From: Bradyrhizobium sp. | GTDB lineage: Bacteria > Pseudomonadota > Alphaproteobacteria > Rhizobiales > Xanthobacteraceae | Length of the DNA: 64,000 nt | Assembly: GCF_016219575.1 (NCBI RefSeq) | Contig: NZ_JACRMG010000010.1 | Location: 1-64,000, forward strand | Direction of reading: 5' to 3' | Part shown: piece by piece, positions 25,521 through 34,430 of the stretch | How the letters are laid out: each line of letters opens with the position of its first letter | Position numbering within the stretch: position 1 is the first letter of the stretch | Position numbers and translations under genes: made by a program | The notes under the pieces: generated by a model | Databases searched by the model: none | What the model was told of the DNA's origin: nothing | What the model saw: only the letters and a program-made list of their open reading frames with translations

Positions 25521-26291
25521 TCAATAGGACTGAAGCTTCACATACAAGAACAATTTGCGGGTCTTGTTCCAGAGTGGAACTCCGACTTCTTCGTAGTTGA
25601 CCTTCACGACCTTGAGCACCGTCTCCTTGCTGTTGCCTACCCATCGCGGCGGCAGGCTGGCTTCGTCGAGAACAAGTTCGATCTGGGGTGGCTCGGCTAT
25701 GTCGCCATGCTGAATCCGGAAGAATCCATCCTCGTCCGGAGCCTGCAACAGCTTTCTTTGACCGGAGGGACCGCCCTTTCGCGGTTCATATTGCAGGTTG
25801 ACGAATCGCGCACGCGCGCCGCCCTCATCGACGGGCTTTATGGCGATTTCATCGTCGGGAACCAGGATGAAGAACACGGCAACCAGGATCATGCAAACCA
25901 GAAGCCCTGCGAAGAACTTCGCTTGTGCCGCCAGGAACTGACCGCTTGTCTTCAGCCAGCCAAACGGCCTGCTGTCGAGTACGATCTGGATGCGGCTGGG
26001 CTTCTGTGCCAGCAAGGCATCCAGGAACGGTGCATGCTCGTTGCCCGGCCATTTCTTGCGCGTGGCCTCGACCGCTGCGCGAACCTTGCCCGATCGCGCG
26101 AGGCGCTCGAGCAGCTCGCGCCATATATCCAGCGGTGCCAGACCGGCCGGAATGCCCAATGCATCGACCTCGAATTTTCCAGCAAACGTCACCGCATCGT
26201 CGTAGTCCGTATAAATGCCGGCCATTACGCGCGTTAGCTTTTCGCCGTCCGGCTCGGAAAAGGGAAATGGAGACTTGTCGATGATCGACAT
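25521..26291 (-). CDS. Membrane protein with N-terminal EAD-like helical domain
   Basis: A 256-residue protein. Residues 1-95 (MSIIDKSPFPFSEPDGEKL onwards) form a helical domain about half identical to the N-terminus of the neighbouring protease: shared SPFPF, RVMAGI, AVTF, ATR and FLDALLA. It resembles the effector-associated domains (EAD1-like) that join parts of prokaryotic conflict systems. One membrane span lies at about 127-144 and the last 110 residues form a beta-rich domain. Homotypic pairing with the protease's domain would bring that protease to the membrane (inference). ATG 26291 was chosen for its GAGG upstream and its alignment with the paralogue. Confidence 0.75.
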   Translation of the reverse strand: MSIIDKSPFPFSEPDGEKLTRVMAGIYTDYDDAVTFAGKFEVDALGIPAGLAPLDIWRELLERLARSGKVRAAVEATRKKWPGNEHAPFLDALLAQKPSRIQIVLDSRPFGWLKTSGQFLAAQAKFFAGLLVCMILVAVFFILVPDDEIAIKPVDEGGARARFVNLQYEPRKGGPSGQRKLLQAPDEDGFFRIQHGDIAEPPQIELVLDEASLPPRWVGNSKETVLKVVKVNYEEVGVPLWNKTRKLFLYVKLQSY

Positions 26292-26404
26292 CTTGCTCGC
26301 CCTCACATCAGCCCCGATCGCGCGATCCATGCCCGCGGATCAGGCATTGTTTCCGCTATCGTCCGAACAGGCAATTTCGGTTGCGGATCTGCGACACCTG
26401 CAAT

Positions 26405-27463
26405 TTAAGCAAGAATGCCGCTGCTCCTCAATCGCTCGGCAACGCGGCTGATACGAATCCCTTCGTTCTTTGCCACGGGCGGCTTGCCGGCGATCTCGAC
26501 CGGACGGCCTCCTGCATGGTGCAGCGCAATCAGCCTTCCTGCCGTATCGAAGACGGGTGCGCCCGACGAACCGGGTTCCGTATCGGTGAGGTAGCGGACC
26601 ACGCCGTCATTGACGTTGCTGATCGTGTTGCGGACGAAGCCGAGTCGCTTTTGGTGGCCGCCCGGATGCTGCAGGATATAGGCAAGGTCGCCGATTTGCG
26701 GAGCAGGCGCTGCTTCGAGCGGCAGTTTCGGCCATTCCGGGCGCATATCGGCGACCTCGATCACGGCCCAGTCATCCTGCGCCTCACCCTTGATCGTGCC
26801 CACGATCCCCGCAAGCGAAGTTACGGCAAGCGCCGCGCCGTCGGCCGCGACGTCGAACCCGAAATCCGCCTGCACGCTGGTGGCGACAGTGTCGCGCGGA
26901 AACAGCACATGATGGTTGGTGAGAATCAGCCGCTCGCCGATGCGAAAGCCGGTGCCGAAATACGATCCAAACGGATTCTGGACCCGCAGCAGGCACACGG
27001 CAGGGGCCATCGCCGTCACCTTTGTCAGGGTGGCGATCAGGTTCACGACGTGGCCCACAGGAATGGTCAGGTCGTCGAAGAACAGCAATGCTTCCGGTTC
27101 GGTGACGCTGTCGTTGAACACGGCACCGGGAGTCCCTTCCCCGGGCATCGGCTCCGCGCTGACGGGTGCGAGCCTGTCGGCAAGCAATGCATCGAGAAAC
27201 GAGGCGTGCGGATTGTTGGGAAATTTTTCGCGCGTCGCACCAACGACCCGGCGTACGGCGCCAGCCACCGCGAGCTTGCGGAGCAGGTGATACCAGAGAT
27301 CTATCGGGCTCAGCCCGGGCGGAACGTCGAGTTCATCGATCCCGAACGGCGCGGTGAACGTCACCGCCTCCCGTTCGGTCCGGAATATTCCCGCCATGAC
27401 GCGGACCAGCTCCAGCGCCATGGGCTTTGCAAAGGGAAACGGCGATTCATCGACGACGGGCAT
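26405..27463 (-). CDS. Trypsin-like serine protease with N-terminal EAD-like domain
   Basis: A 352-residue protein. Residues 1-95 are the helical domain shared with the downstream membrane protein (MPVVDESPFPFAKP start, FLDALLA end). Residues about 155-345 are a trypsin/V8-like protease: TNHHV with catalytic His185, DDWAV with Asp231 and PGSSGAP with Ser300. There is no signal peptide, so it is cytoplasmic. GAGAGG lies nine bases before the ATG and overlaps the end of the protease-nuclease gene, so translation is probably coupled. In the published EAD systems such proteases are effectors cleaving cell proteins after a trigger; this is inferred here. Confidence 0.8.
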   Translation of the reverse strand: MPVVDESPFPFAKPMALELVRVMAGIFRTEREAVTFTAPFGIDELDVPPGLSPIDLWYHLLRKLAVAGAVRRVVGATREKFPNNPHASFLDALLADRLAPVSAEPMPGEGTPGAVFNDSVTEPEALLFFDDLTIPVGHVVNLIATLTKVTAMAPAVCLLRVQNPFGSYFGTGFRIGERLILTNHHVLFPRDTVATSVQADFGFDVAADGAALAVTSLAGIVGTIKGEAQDDWAVIEVADMRPEWPKLPLEAAPAPQIGDLAYILQHPGGHQKRLGFVRNTISNVNDGVVRYLTDTEPGSSGAPVFDTAGRLIALHHAGGRPVEIAGKPPVAKNEGIRISRVAERLRSSGILA

Positions 27464-27476
27464 CTTGCATCGCCTC

Positions 27477-29531
27477 TCAGCGCACGAACCTGATCTGCTC
27501 CAGCGCTTCCAGGGAGATCGCGAGCCCTTCGCCAAGTCCTTCCTCGCCGCCGGCCAGCGGATCGACGCTCGCCAGCCGGCCGAAGCTGATGCCGCTGCGC
27601 GCTTCGATCGACCGGATCGAAACCTGGGTCGCGACCTTGAGCTGAGGCGAGACAAACTGGCCGAACACGAACTCCTCCTCCGGCTGGAGATTGGACTCCT
27701 GGTTCATTTCGTAGCCGGTCGCGCACAGCTTGCCGGTTTCGTCGTGGATGAACGCGATGATCTTCCAGAACGCCAGCGGGATACGCACGCCGTACATCTC
27801 CGGATCGCGCCTGTCGAAGTAAGGGCCCGTGAACACCGAAATCTTCATTTCGTCCTCACGCGCATGCTGCAGCGCGTAGTCCTCCAGCGCCAGCCAGATC
27901 GGCGCGTTGAACGCCTGCATTTGCGGCGTCGTGTTGGTGACGTGCATCGAATCCTCGTTGCCCTTCTTGGCCGTGCTCGCGGTCCTTCCCCAGCCGGGAT
28001 CCTCCCGCCGGGTCATGTGACCGCGGCTGAATTTCGGCGGACTGCCGTAGCATTCGTTCATGATCTGCTGCGCCTTGGGAATGCGGGGATCCCATTTCCA
28101 GCCGACGCGTGCGCTCTTCTTCGACAGATTGCCGTCGATGTTCACGGCGCTGAAGAAGCACATCCGGCGGCTGCGACTCATCACGACCGAATAGTGCAGA
28201 TATTTCAGCTCGGTCAGCGTATCGCCTTCGAACGCGAATTCGAGCACATCGTCCGCAGCCCGCGTTACCGAGGGCAGGCCGACCTTGGAACTGCCGTCTC
28301 CGAGAAAGTCAGGCTGGTAGCCTTCGCGATCGCGATAGTCCTCGGCAACGGCTTCGTCGCCTCCCACCGCGCCGTCGCCGCCATCGGCCGGCACGGCAGG
28401 CATTGCCCTGACGTTGCGGGGGGCGGGCGCAGCCGCGTCTCCCAGCGATACCGTCACCGTCAGGGGAATGGTGATGCTGGTGCTGCCACCGGCGCTTCGC
28501 GCGATTCTCGGGGCAGGGACGCGGCCGGCCGCCGGGGCGGCGGCAAGTGGCGCTGGCCTCGGCGCCTCGACACGGCCGGTGCGCCCGCTGCGCACCTTGT
28601 CGAGCAGGCGCTTCACGACGTCGGCGGGTACCGCATAGTTGGTTGCGAGGAAGCTGCCGCTGAAATGCAGTCCGAGCGCCTTGCCGCTGTCGAGATCGAC
28701 GACGGCCGAGCCGGAATTGCCGCCCAGCGTGGTGCAATTGTGCAGCAGGAGCGTCGGCCTGACTTCGGTGATGCCCCCCGGCGCAAGCCGCTTCTTGTTG
28801 TAGGTCTTGCCGAAGATTTCTTCCATCAGGCTCGGCTCGGGAATCCGGCTGTCATAGGCGGGATAGCCGATGGTGGCCACGTTCTGGGTGGCCGCGATTT
28901 CAGTTGCGAGCGCGATGGGATCCGCCAGCCTGGCGTTGCCGCTGGTGACCTCGATCTCGAAAAACGACACGTCGGGGCCGGGCTCGTCCTCGATGTACAA
29001 CGGCCGGACCAGCTTGAAGACCAGCCTGGCCGGATTGCGGATCTCCTGGAGGAAATCGGCATCCGCGCCGATCGGGCCGTCAAGACCGACCTGGAAGGTG
29101 TATCCGTCACCTCTTCGGGCGGCAAACTCGCGTGCGACGTGACGATTGGTGACCATGATGTTGGGGGCGACGAGCCAGCCGGTGCCTACCCAGTCGAGGC
29201 GCGCTCCCTGCAGATTGATGCGGCCGACGGCGCGTATGGCCTTGTCGAGAAATGGCTTTGCCTTGGTCAGGCGGTCGGTCCAGATCGCGCTGTCAGCCTG
29301 GTCCTCGAATTTGAGGACAGTCTCGTTCTCGCGAATTTCCAGCACCGGGCGCGTGGTCCTGAGGATAATGCTTTCCTGGACCACGTCCGACGCGCCCGGC
29401 TCCGCGGGCCCCGCCGACTCCGGGACCGGAGTGCTCCGCGCCACATCGACGCCTTCCTGGGCGAGTTCCGGATCCAGGCCGCGGATGAATGCATTGTAGG
29501 TGCGCAGTCGCTCAAGCCTGGACGAACTCAT
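27477..29531 (-). CDS. Trypsin-like protease fused to NUC1-type DNA/RNA nonspecific endonuclease
   Basis: A 684-residue two-effector fusion and the first gene of the operon. Residues about 100-310 form a V8/trypsin-like protease with TNRHVA (His131), PDVSFFEIE (Asp187) and GGNSGSAV (Ser273). A Pro/Ala linker spans about 320-400. Residues about 430-650 match the DNA/RNA nonspecific endonuclease family: FSRGHM (His505 as general base; the usual DRGH is SRGH) and NTTPQMQAFN (metal-binding Asn in 533-542). There is no signal peptide. AAGGAG lies six bases before the ATG at 29531. The protease may release or activate the nuclease; this is a hypothesis. Confidence 0.85.
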   Translation of the reverse strand: MSSSRLERLRTYNAFIRGLDPELAQEGVDVARSTPVPESAGPAEPGASDVVQESIILRTTRPVLEIRENETVLKFEDQADSAIWTDRLTKAKPFLDKAIRAVGRINLQGARLDWVGTGWLVAPNIMVTNRHVAREFAARRGDGYTFQVGLDGPIGADADFLQEIRNPARLVFKLVRPLYIEDEPGPDVSFFEIEVTSGNARLADPIALATEIAATQNVATIGYPAYDSRIPEPSLMEEIFGKTYNKKRLAPGGITEVRPTLLLHNCTTLGGNSGSAVVDLDSGKALGLHFSGSFLATNYAVPADVVKRLLDKVRSGRTGRVEAPRPAPLAAAPAAGRVPAPRIARSAGGSTSITIPLTVTVSLGDAAAPAPRNVRAMPAVPADGGDGAVGGDEAVAEDYRDREGYQPDFLGDGSSKVGLPSVTRAADDVLEFAFEGDTLTELKYLHYSVVMSRSRRMCFFSAVNIDGNLSKKSARVGWKWDPRIPKAQQIMNECYGSPPKFSRGHMTRREDPGWGRTASTAKKGNEDSMHVTNTTPQMQAFNAPIWLALEDYALQHAREDEMKISVFTGPYFDRRDPEMYGVRIPLAFWKIIAFIHDETGKLCATGYEMNQESNLQPEEEFVFGQFVSPQLKVATQVSIRSIEARSGISFGRLASVDPLAGGEEGLGEGLAISLEALEQIRFVR

Positions 29532-29838
29532 GGCCAGCTCCTTCAATAGGCAGCACGCAAAAATGACGATGAAAATCCGGCCCCGGCGGGGCGCGCCAAA
29601 ATGAACGAGCGTATCCTCTTGTGAAACATCTAAAGTTGCAAGCGTTTTCGCGGCCGGACTTTCCGCGGCGCATTGACCCGCTGCCGCCGGCGTTGTGAAG
29701 AGAATGCCCGATTGTCGTAAAATTGACGCAAGACGCGCGGCGCATGATTAGCGCGCGGCGGCACCTCATCCTCGCACGGCAAGACCGGGAACCGGCTGCT
29801 CAGCAGCCGGCGGAGGATGCCCGGTATGCTGCGTGGAC
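29532..29838. other. Intergenic region upstream of the protease/nuclease operon
   Basis: About 300 bases between the operon start and the convergent end of the acyl-CoA operon. A hairpin, accggctgctcagcagccgg (about 29790-29811), could end the acyl-CoA operon transcript, though no T run follows. The operon promoter must lie in this AT-poor stretch, but no clear -35/-10 pair is visible. Confidence 0.4.
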
Positions 29839-30639
29839 CTAACGCCCCTTGAAGTTCGCCACGCGGCGTTCGGCGGTGGCCTTGACGCCTTCCTTGAAGT
29901 CTTCCGTGGCGCGCAGCTTGGTCTGTTCCGCCAGCTCATGGTTGGTGGCGGCGAGCACGCGGTCGGCGAGGCCGGCGCGCATGGTGGCGCGGGTGGAGAT
30001 CAGGCCGAGCGGCGAGCATTCGGCGATCTCGTTGGCCAGCTTCATCGCTTCAGCCCGCACCTGGTCCTGCGGCACGCAGACATTGGCAAGGCCCATCTTC
30101 GTGGCTTCCTCGCCGGTGACGCGGCGGCTGGTGTAGAAAATCAGCTCGGCGTTGTTCCTGCCGACCAGCTCCGGCAGCGTGGTGGTGAGGCCGAAGCCGG
30201 GATGGAAGCCGAGCTTGGTGAAGTTGGCGGCAAACCGCGCTTCCGGGCAGGTGACGCGGAAGTCGGCGGAGACGGCAAGGCCGAGGCCGCCGCCGATGGC
30301 GGCACCATGCACGGCCGCGACGATCGGCTTCTTGTTGCGGAAGATGCGCACCGCCTGCACATAGAGATGGTTGATCGGCAGGTTCGCCGCCGGATCGCGC
30401 TCCGCCTGTTCTTCCTGTTCCTTGCGCTTCGGATCGGAAAAATCGGCGCCGGCGCAGAATGCCTTGCCGGAAGCCGCCAGCACCGAGGCGCGGATTTCGA
30501 CATCGCGATCGAACTCTTCAAGCGCGTCCGCGATCTGGTTGATCAGCGACACGTCGAAGAAATTCAGCGGCGGCTTCCTGATTTCGATCAGGCCGACATG
30601 GCCGTGCTTCTCGACGCCGACATCCGTGTATTTGGTCAT
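29839..30639 (-). CDS. Enoyl-CoA hydratase/isomerase family protein
   Basis: A 266-residue crotonase-fold protein. Visible are SGKAFCAGADFSD (about residues 57-69) and HGAAIGGGLGLAVSADFRV (about 110-128), which build the oxyanion hole, and an FHPGFG loop. It is the last gene of a three-gene minus-strand operon and begins 17 bases after the first acyl-CoA dehydrogenase gene. It probably hydrates the enoyl-CoA produced by the dehydrogenases. Confidence 0.9.
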   Translation of the reverse strand: MTKYTDVGVEKHGHVGLIEIRKPPLNFFDVSLINQIADALEEFDRDVEIRASVLAASGKAFCAGADFSDPKRKEQEEQAERDPAANLPINHLYVQAVRIFRNKKPIVAAVHGAAIGGGLGLAVSADFRVTCPEARFAANFTKLGFHPGFGLTTTLPELVGRNNAELIFYTSRRVTGEEATKMGLANVCVPQDQVRAEAMKLANEIAECSPLGLISTRATMRAGLADRVLAATNHELAEQTKLRATEDFKEGVKATAERRVANFKGR

Positions 30640-30656
30640 GACGTTTCCTCGTTGAA

Positions 30657-31817
30657 TTAGCGCAAACCAAGTCCGCGGGCGATGATGCCGCGCAGCACCT
30701 CGGTGGTGCCGCCCTGGATGGTGAGCTTCGGTGCGGTCTTGATCGCAAACGAGAGCTGCTTTTCCAGCGTCTCGCGGTTGGTCGCTGTCTCCTCGACAAA
30801 GGCGGCAAGATCGCGCACGCGGTGCGGCAACTGCTGCTCCCAGATCGTGCCGATATCCTTGACGATCGAGGCCTCCACCACCGGCTCCTTGCCGGCCTGC
30901 AGCATGCCGGCCACCGAGACCGACATCCGGCGCATGGTGTGCACCTGCGCCACCAGCCGGCCGATGCCTTCGGCGGAACGCGTATCCGGATTCTTGCCGA
31001 CGGCGCGGACCAGTTCGGTCAGCACATAATAGGTTTCCAGGAAACGCTCGGGGCCGGAACGTTCGTAGGCGAGCTCCGAGGTCGCCTGCTTCCAGGCGCC
31101 GTCGACCTCGCCGAGCACGTGATCGTCGGGCACGAAATAGTCGGTGAAGACGACCTCGTTGAATTCATACTGCCCGGTGATCTGGCCGATCGGGTTCACC
31201 TGGATGCCCGGCTGCTTCATCTTGACCAGGAACTGGGTGAGACCGTGGCGGCGGTTTTCCTTGGTCGGCGGCGAGGTGCGGAAGATGGCGATCATGTAGT
31301 CGGCGATATGCGCCGACGAGGTCCAGATCTTGGTGCCGTTGATGAGATAGCCGCCGTCGGTCTTGGTGGCGCGGGTCTTCGCCGCGAACAGGTCGGAGCC
31401 GGAATTCGGCTCGCTCATGCCGATGGCAAAGCAGATCTCGCCGCGGCAGATGCGCGGCAGGATGTCCATCTTGACGTGCTCGGGCGCGTATTTCAGCAAC
31501 ACCGGGCCGCTCTGGCGGTCGGCGACGAAGAAGCGGCGCGTCGGCGCATTGGCCACGCGCATTTCCTCGGTGACGACATAGCGCTCGAGGAAGGAGCGTT
31601 CCTGCCCGCCGTACTTCTTCGGCCAGGTCATGCCGAGCCAGCCCTTGGCGCCGACGCGGCGGGAGAATTCCGGGGCGTCGGTGTCTTCGCGGTTGGGCTG
31701 GTGCGGATCGAAAGTGCCGGCGGCGATTTCCTCGGCCAGGAAGGCGCGCACTTCCTTGCGCAGCTGTTCGCATTTTTCCGGCAGGCGGATCGGATCGAAA
31801 CGGAGGGCAGCGGTCAT
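30657..31817 (-). CDS. Acyl-CoA dehydrogenase (large type)
   Basis: A 386-residue FAD-dependent acyl-CoA dehydrogenase. Key segments are GMSEPNSGSDL (about 135-145), INGTKIWTSSAHIADY (about 160-175) and the C-terminal QGGTTEVLRGIIARGLG. The ATG at 31817 gives MTAALRFDPIRLPEK. It directly follows a second, shorter acyl-CoA dehydrogenase gene, so the two may form a heteromeric enzyme of the kind known in steroid and CoA-side-chain catabolism. Electrons would pass to an ETF. The substrate is unknown. Confidence 0.9.
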   Translation of the reverse strand: MTAALRFDPIRLPEKCEQLRKEVRAFLAEEIAAGTFDPHQPNREDTDAPEFSRRVGAKGWLGMTWPKKYGGQERSFLERYVVTEEMRVANAPTRRFFVADRQSGPVLLKYAPEHVKMDILPRICRGEICFAIGMSEPNSGSDLFAAKTRATKTDGGYLINGTKIWTSSAHIADYMIAIFRTSPPTKENRRHGLTQFLVKMKQPGIQVNPIGQITGQYEFNEVVFTDYFVPDDHVLGEVDGAWKQATSELAYERSGPERFLETYYVLTELVRAVGKNPDTRSAEGIGRLVAQVHTMRRMSVSVAGMLQAGKEPVVEASIVKDIGTIWEQQLPHRVRDLAAFVEETATNRETLEKQLSFAIKTAPKLTIQGGTTEVLRGIIARGLGLR

Positions 31818-31837
31818 TGTGTGTCTCGTATCAGGGA

Positions 31838-32890
31838 TCAGCGCGAGGCCACCAGCGGCCACAATTCATCGGCGCCGCGGTCGGCGACCAGTTTCCCGAG
31901 CTCGACGGCCCAGTAGCTTTCCGAGCCGAAATCGTCGCGCCAGGCGAGCGCGCGCAGCGAATAGCGATGCAGGATGTGCTCGATGGTGAAGCCGATCGCG
32001 CCGTGCACCTGATGGGCGATGGCGCCACCCTTTTCGGCCGCTTCCGAGCAGCGGATTTTTGCCGCGGCGGCTTCGAGGAAGTAAGCGTCGTCAAAGCCCT
32101 TCGAGTTGGCGATGGTATCGGCGGCCGACGTTGCAGCGGCAAGCGCGGCGGCGGATTCACCGGCGAGTCTCGCGAGATTGTGCTGCACCGCCTGGAATTT
32201 CGAGATCTTCTTCTCGAAGGCGACGCGCTCGTTGGAATAGCGCACGCTGATCTCCAGCATCGCCTCCAGCGCGCCGGCAATCTGCAAGCTACGCACCACG
32301 CCGCCCATCAGCATCAACTGGGCCTGGTCGAAGCCTTTCGGCGCCGGCTTCACCGTCAGCGCCTCGGTCTTGTCGAACACGACGGTGTCGCTGTTGTCGC
32401 CGCCAAGGCCGATGCCGGCTTCGATCCGGCATTTGGCGGCATCGACCAGCGCGATCGAGTTGCCGGCCAGCACCGCGAAGTGCTTTGCGGCCTTGGCAAA
32501 CGGCACGCTGCGGGCGCGGCCGGAGAGGGTGCCGTCGGCGTTGAGGGCGATGCGGTCCTTTGGCGTGGCGGGAGCCAGCGTCATCTCGCCTTCGGGCGAG
32601 GAGATTTTGGCCTGCTCCAGCAGCCAGCCCGCAAGCATGGTTTCGGCCAGGGGGACTGCGATGGCGTGGCGGCCGGCGGCGTTCAGCACGGCGAAACCCT
32701 CGGCCAGGCTCGCGCCGGAGCCGCCGCAATCCTCGGCTACCCAGGCGAGCGGCAGGCCGGCCTCGCTCAGCGCCTGCCACAGCGGCGCTTTCCACGCGCC
32801 CTTCTTGTCGTGATTGATGGTCTGGGCGTCGGCGAGATCGGCGAAAATCTTCTCCGCGGTCTCGACGACAATGTTCTCACTCTCCGCCAC
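31838..32890 (-). CDS. Acyl-CoA dehydrogenase (short partner type)
   Basis: A 350-residue acyl-CoA dehydrogenase-fold protein, first gene of the operon. The C-terminal half is clearest: VAFEKKISKFQAVQHNLA (about 243-260) and HQVHGAIGFTIEHILHRYSL (about 300-319). The first third is more diverged. The GTG at 32890 is used because GGGGAG precedes it closely. Its pairing with the large gene suggests an alpha2-beta2 complex with one active-site type (inference from known FadE28/FadE29-like pairs). Confidence 0.85.
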   Translation of the reverse strand: MAESENIVVETAEKIFADLADAQTINHDKKGAWKAPLWQALSEAGLPLAWVAEDCGGSGASLAEGFAVLNAAGRHAIAVPLAETMLAGWLLEQAKISSPEGEMTLAPATPKDRIALNADGTLSGRARSVPFAKAAKHFAVLAGNSIALVDAAKCRIEAGIGLGGDNSDTVVFDKTEALTVKPAPKGFDQAQLMLMGGVVRSLQIAGALEAMLEISVRYSNERVAFEKKISKFQAVQHNLARLAGESAAALAAATSAADTIANSKGFDDAYFLEAAAAKIRCSEAAEKGGAIAHQVHGAIGFTIEHILHRYSLRALAWRDDFGSESYWAVELGKLVADRGADELWPLVASR

Positions 32891-33141
32891 GGCGCTCCCC
32901 GATGTTGATTGGCTCCGCGGCCAGCGTTTCCGCCGGCCGGGTGCGGTCTTTTCTTGCGCTTTATGATGAGGAAAAGCCATAGGCCTGACAAGCGCCGGAA
33001 GCAGGGCCGCTTGCACCGTTGGAATATGCCGCGCGGGGCTGCTCTTATTCCATCGAGCGGAGTATCGATTTGCCCTGACTTTGCCGCGCGGTATGGTATG
33101 CCACCGGCTGAAATTCAGCTCAAGACAACAAGAGGAAACGA

Positions 33142-33924
33142 ATGTCCAGGGATGGCTTGTACGCGATCGTGACGGGGTCGGCTTCGGGATTGGGAGCCGC
33201 GACCGCGGCTATTCTGGCCACCGGCGGTGGCAAGATCGTCGTCAACTATTCCAACAGCAAGAAGGAAGCGGAGGAAACCGCCGATCTCTGCCGCAAGGCC
33301 GGCGCCGAGGTGCTGGTGGTGCAGGGCGACGTCTCGCGCGACGATGACTGCAAGAAGATCGCGGCCGCTGCGAACGGCTGGGGCAAGCTCGACATTCTCG
33401 TCAACAATGCCGGCACCACGAAACATGTGCCGCATCACGATCTCGACGGGCTGTCGGCGGAGGATTTTCAGCGCATCTATGCCGTCAACACCATCGGGCC
33501 GTTCCAGATGATCCGCGCCGCGCGGTCGCTGCTGGAAGCGGGCGCCAAGGCAAGCGGCCGTTCGTCTGCGGTGGTCAACGTCTCGTCGGTGGCCGGCATT
33601 TCCGGCGGCGGCTCGTCGGTGGCCTATGCCGCGAGCAAGGGCGCGCTCAACACGATGACCCAATCCCTGGCGCGCGCGCTGGCGCCGCTGATCCGCGTCA
33701 ACACGGTGTGTCCCGGCTATATCGATACGCCCTGGTTCACCAAGGGCCGCGGCGAGGCCGGCGCCAAGCAGGTGCGCGACATGGTGATTGCGCGGGTGCC
33801 GCTGAAGTCGGCGTCAACGGCCGAGGATATTGCGCAGCTGGTCTGCTTCCTCGCGCTGCCGCAGTCCGGCCAGATGACCGGGGAGTACGTGCGCATGGAT
33901 GCGGGGATGCATTTGATTCAGTGA
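33142..33924 (+). CDS. SDR-family oxidoreductase
   Basis: A 260-residue classical short-chain dehydrogenase with the cofactor motif TGSASGLG (residues 11-18), NNAG near 90-93 and the catalytic Tyr-Lys in YAASK near 155-159. Glycine- and serine-rich sequence between them includes the catalytic Ser in VNVSSVAG. AGAGGAA precedes the ATG. It is transcribed divergently from the acyl-CoA operon across 250 bases and may act on the same substrate chain. Confidence 0.92.
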   Translation: MSRDGLYAIVTGSASGLGAATAAILATGGGKIVVNYSNSKKEAEETADLCRKAGAEVLVVQGDVSRDDDCKKIAAAANGWGKLDILVNNAGTTKHVPHHDLDGLSAEDFQRIYAVNTIGPFQMIRAARSLLEAGAKASGRSSAVVNVSSVAGISGGGSSVAYAASKGALNTMTQSLARALAPLIRVNTVCPGYIDTPWFTKGRGEAGAKQVRDMVIARVPLKSASTAEDIAQLVCFLALPQSGQMTGEYVRMDAGMHLIQ

Positions 33925-33926
33925 GG

Positions 33927-34030
33927 ACTGTCATTCCGGGGCACGCGAAGCGTGAACTCTGGGGCGCCCTTGCGCCCCTGAGAATCTCGAGATCCCGGGT
34001 TCGATGCTTTCGCATCGCCCCGGGATGACT
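33927..34030. repeat. Palindromic repeat, family H (ctgtcattccggggcacgcg)
   Basis: About 100 bases with outer arms gtcattccgggg and ccccgggatgac and several short inner hairpins (cacgcgaagcgtg, ggggcgcccttgcgcccc). It sits between the convergent SDR and GlsB-type genes. Confidence 0.75.
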
Positions 34031-34039
34031 GCTACGCCG

Positions 34040-34324
34040 TCATTTATTCCAGTCCGGTATCGTGCCGCGCGCGACCAGCCGGTTCCAGATGAACAGCACC
34101 ACCAGCGCGCCGATGGTGGCGGTGATGAAGCCGGCGCCCTGGGCGCTCGGACCGGTGTCATAGTAGCCGACCATCTGACCGATCCAGGTCGCGAGGAAGG
34201 CGCCGGCAATGCCGAGCAGCGTGGTCAGGATGAACCCGCTCGGGTTGTTCGGCCCCGGCGATAGCATGCGCGCGATGATGCCGGCGACGAAGCCGATGAC
34301 GATGATCCAGATGATGCCGCTCAT
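34040..34324 (-). CDS. GlsB/YeaQ/YmgE-family stress-response membrane protein
   Basis: A 94-residue protein of three membrane spans, with Gly-rich helices typical of the 'transglycosylase-associated' family. It starts MSGIIWIIVIGFVAGIIARM, followed by PGPNNPSGFILTTLLGIAGAF. Members are general-stress inner-membrane proteins of unknown mechanism. It is a single gene. Confidence 0.92.
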   Translation of the reverse strand: MSGIIWIIVIGFVAGIIARMLSPGPNNPSGFILTTLLGIAGAFLATWIGQMVGYYDTGPSAQGAGFITATIGALVVLFIWNRLVARGTIPDWNK

Positions 34325-34360
34325 GGTGAGCCCCTTTTCATAAACCGCGCCCTATATTTT

Positions 34361-34430
34361 GAGCATGATCTCTTCCGAAAGCCGGTTCCCACTTTGCGCT
34401 AACGCGGCCCTTCGGGTCGGGATCATGCTC
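34361..34430. repeat. Palindromic repeat, family E, copy 2
   Basis: A 70-base element with outer arms gagcatgatc / gatcatgctc and an inner region aagccggttcccactt. Its last base lies in the TAG stop codon of the YidB-like gene. Confidence 0.85.
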
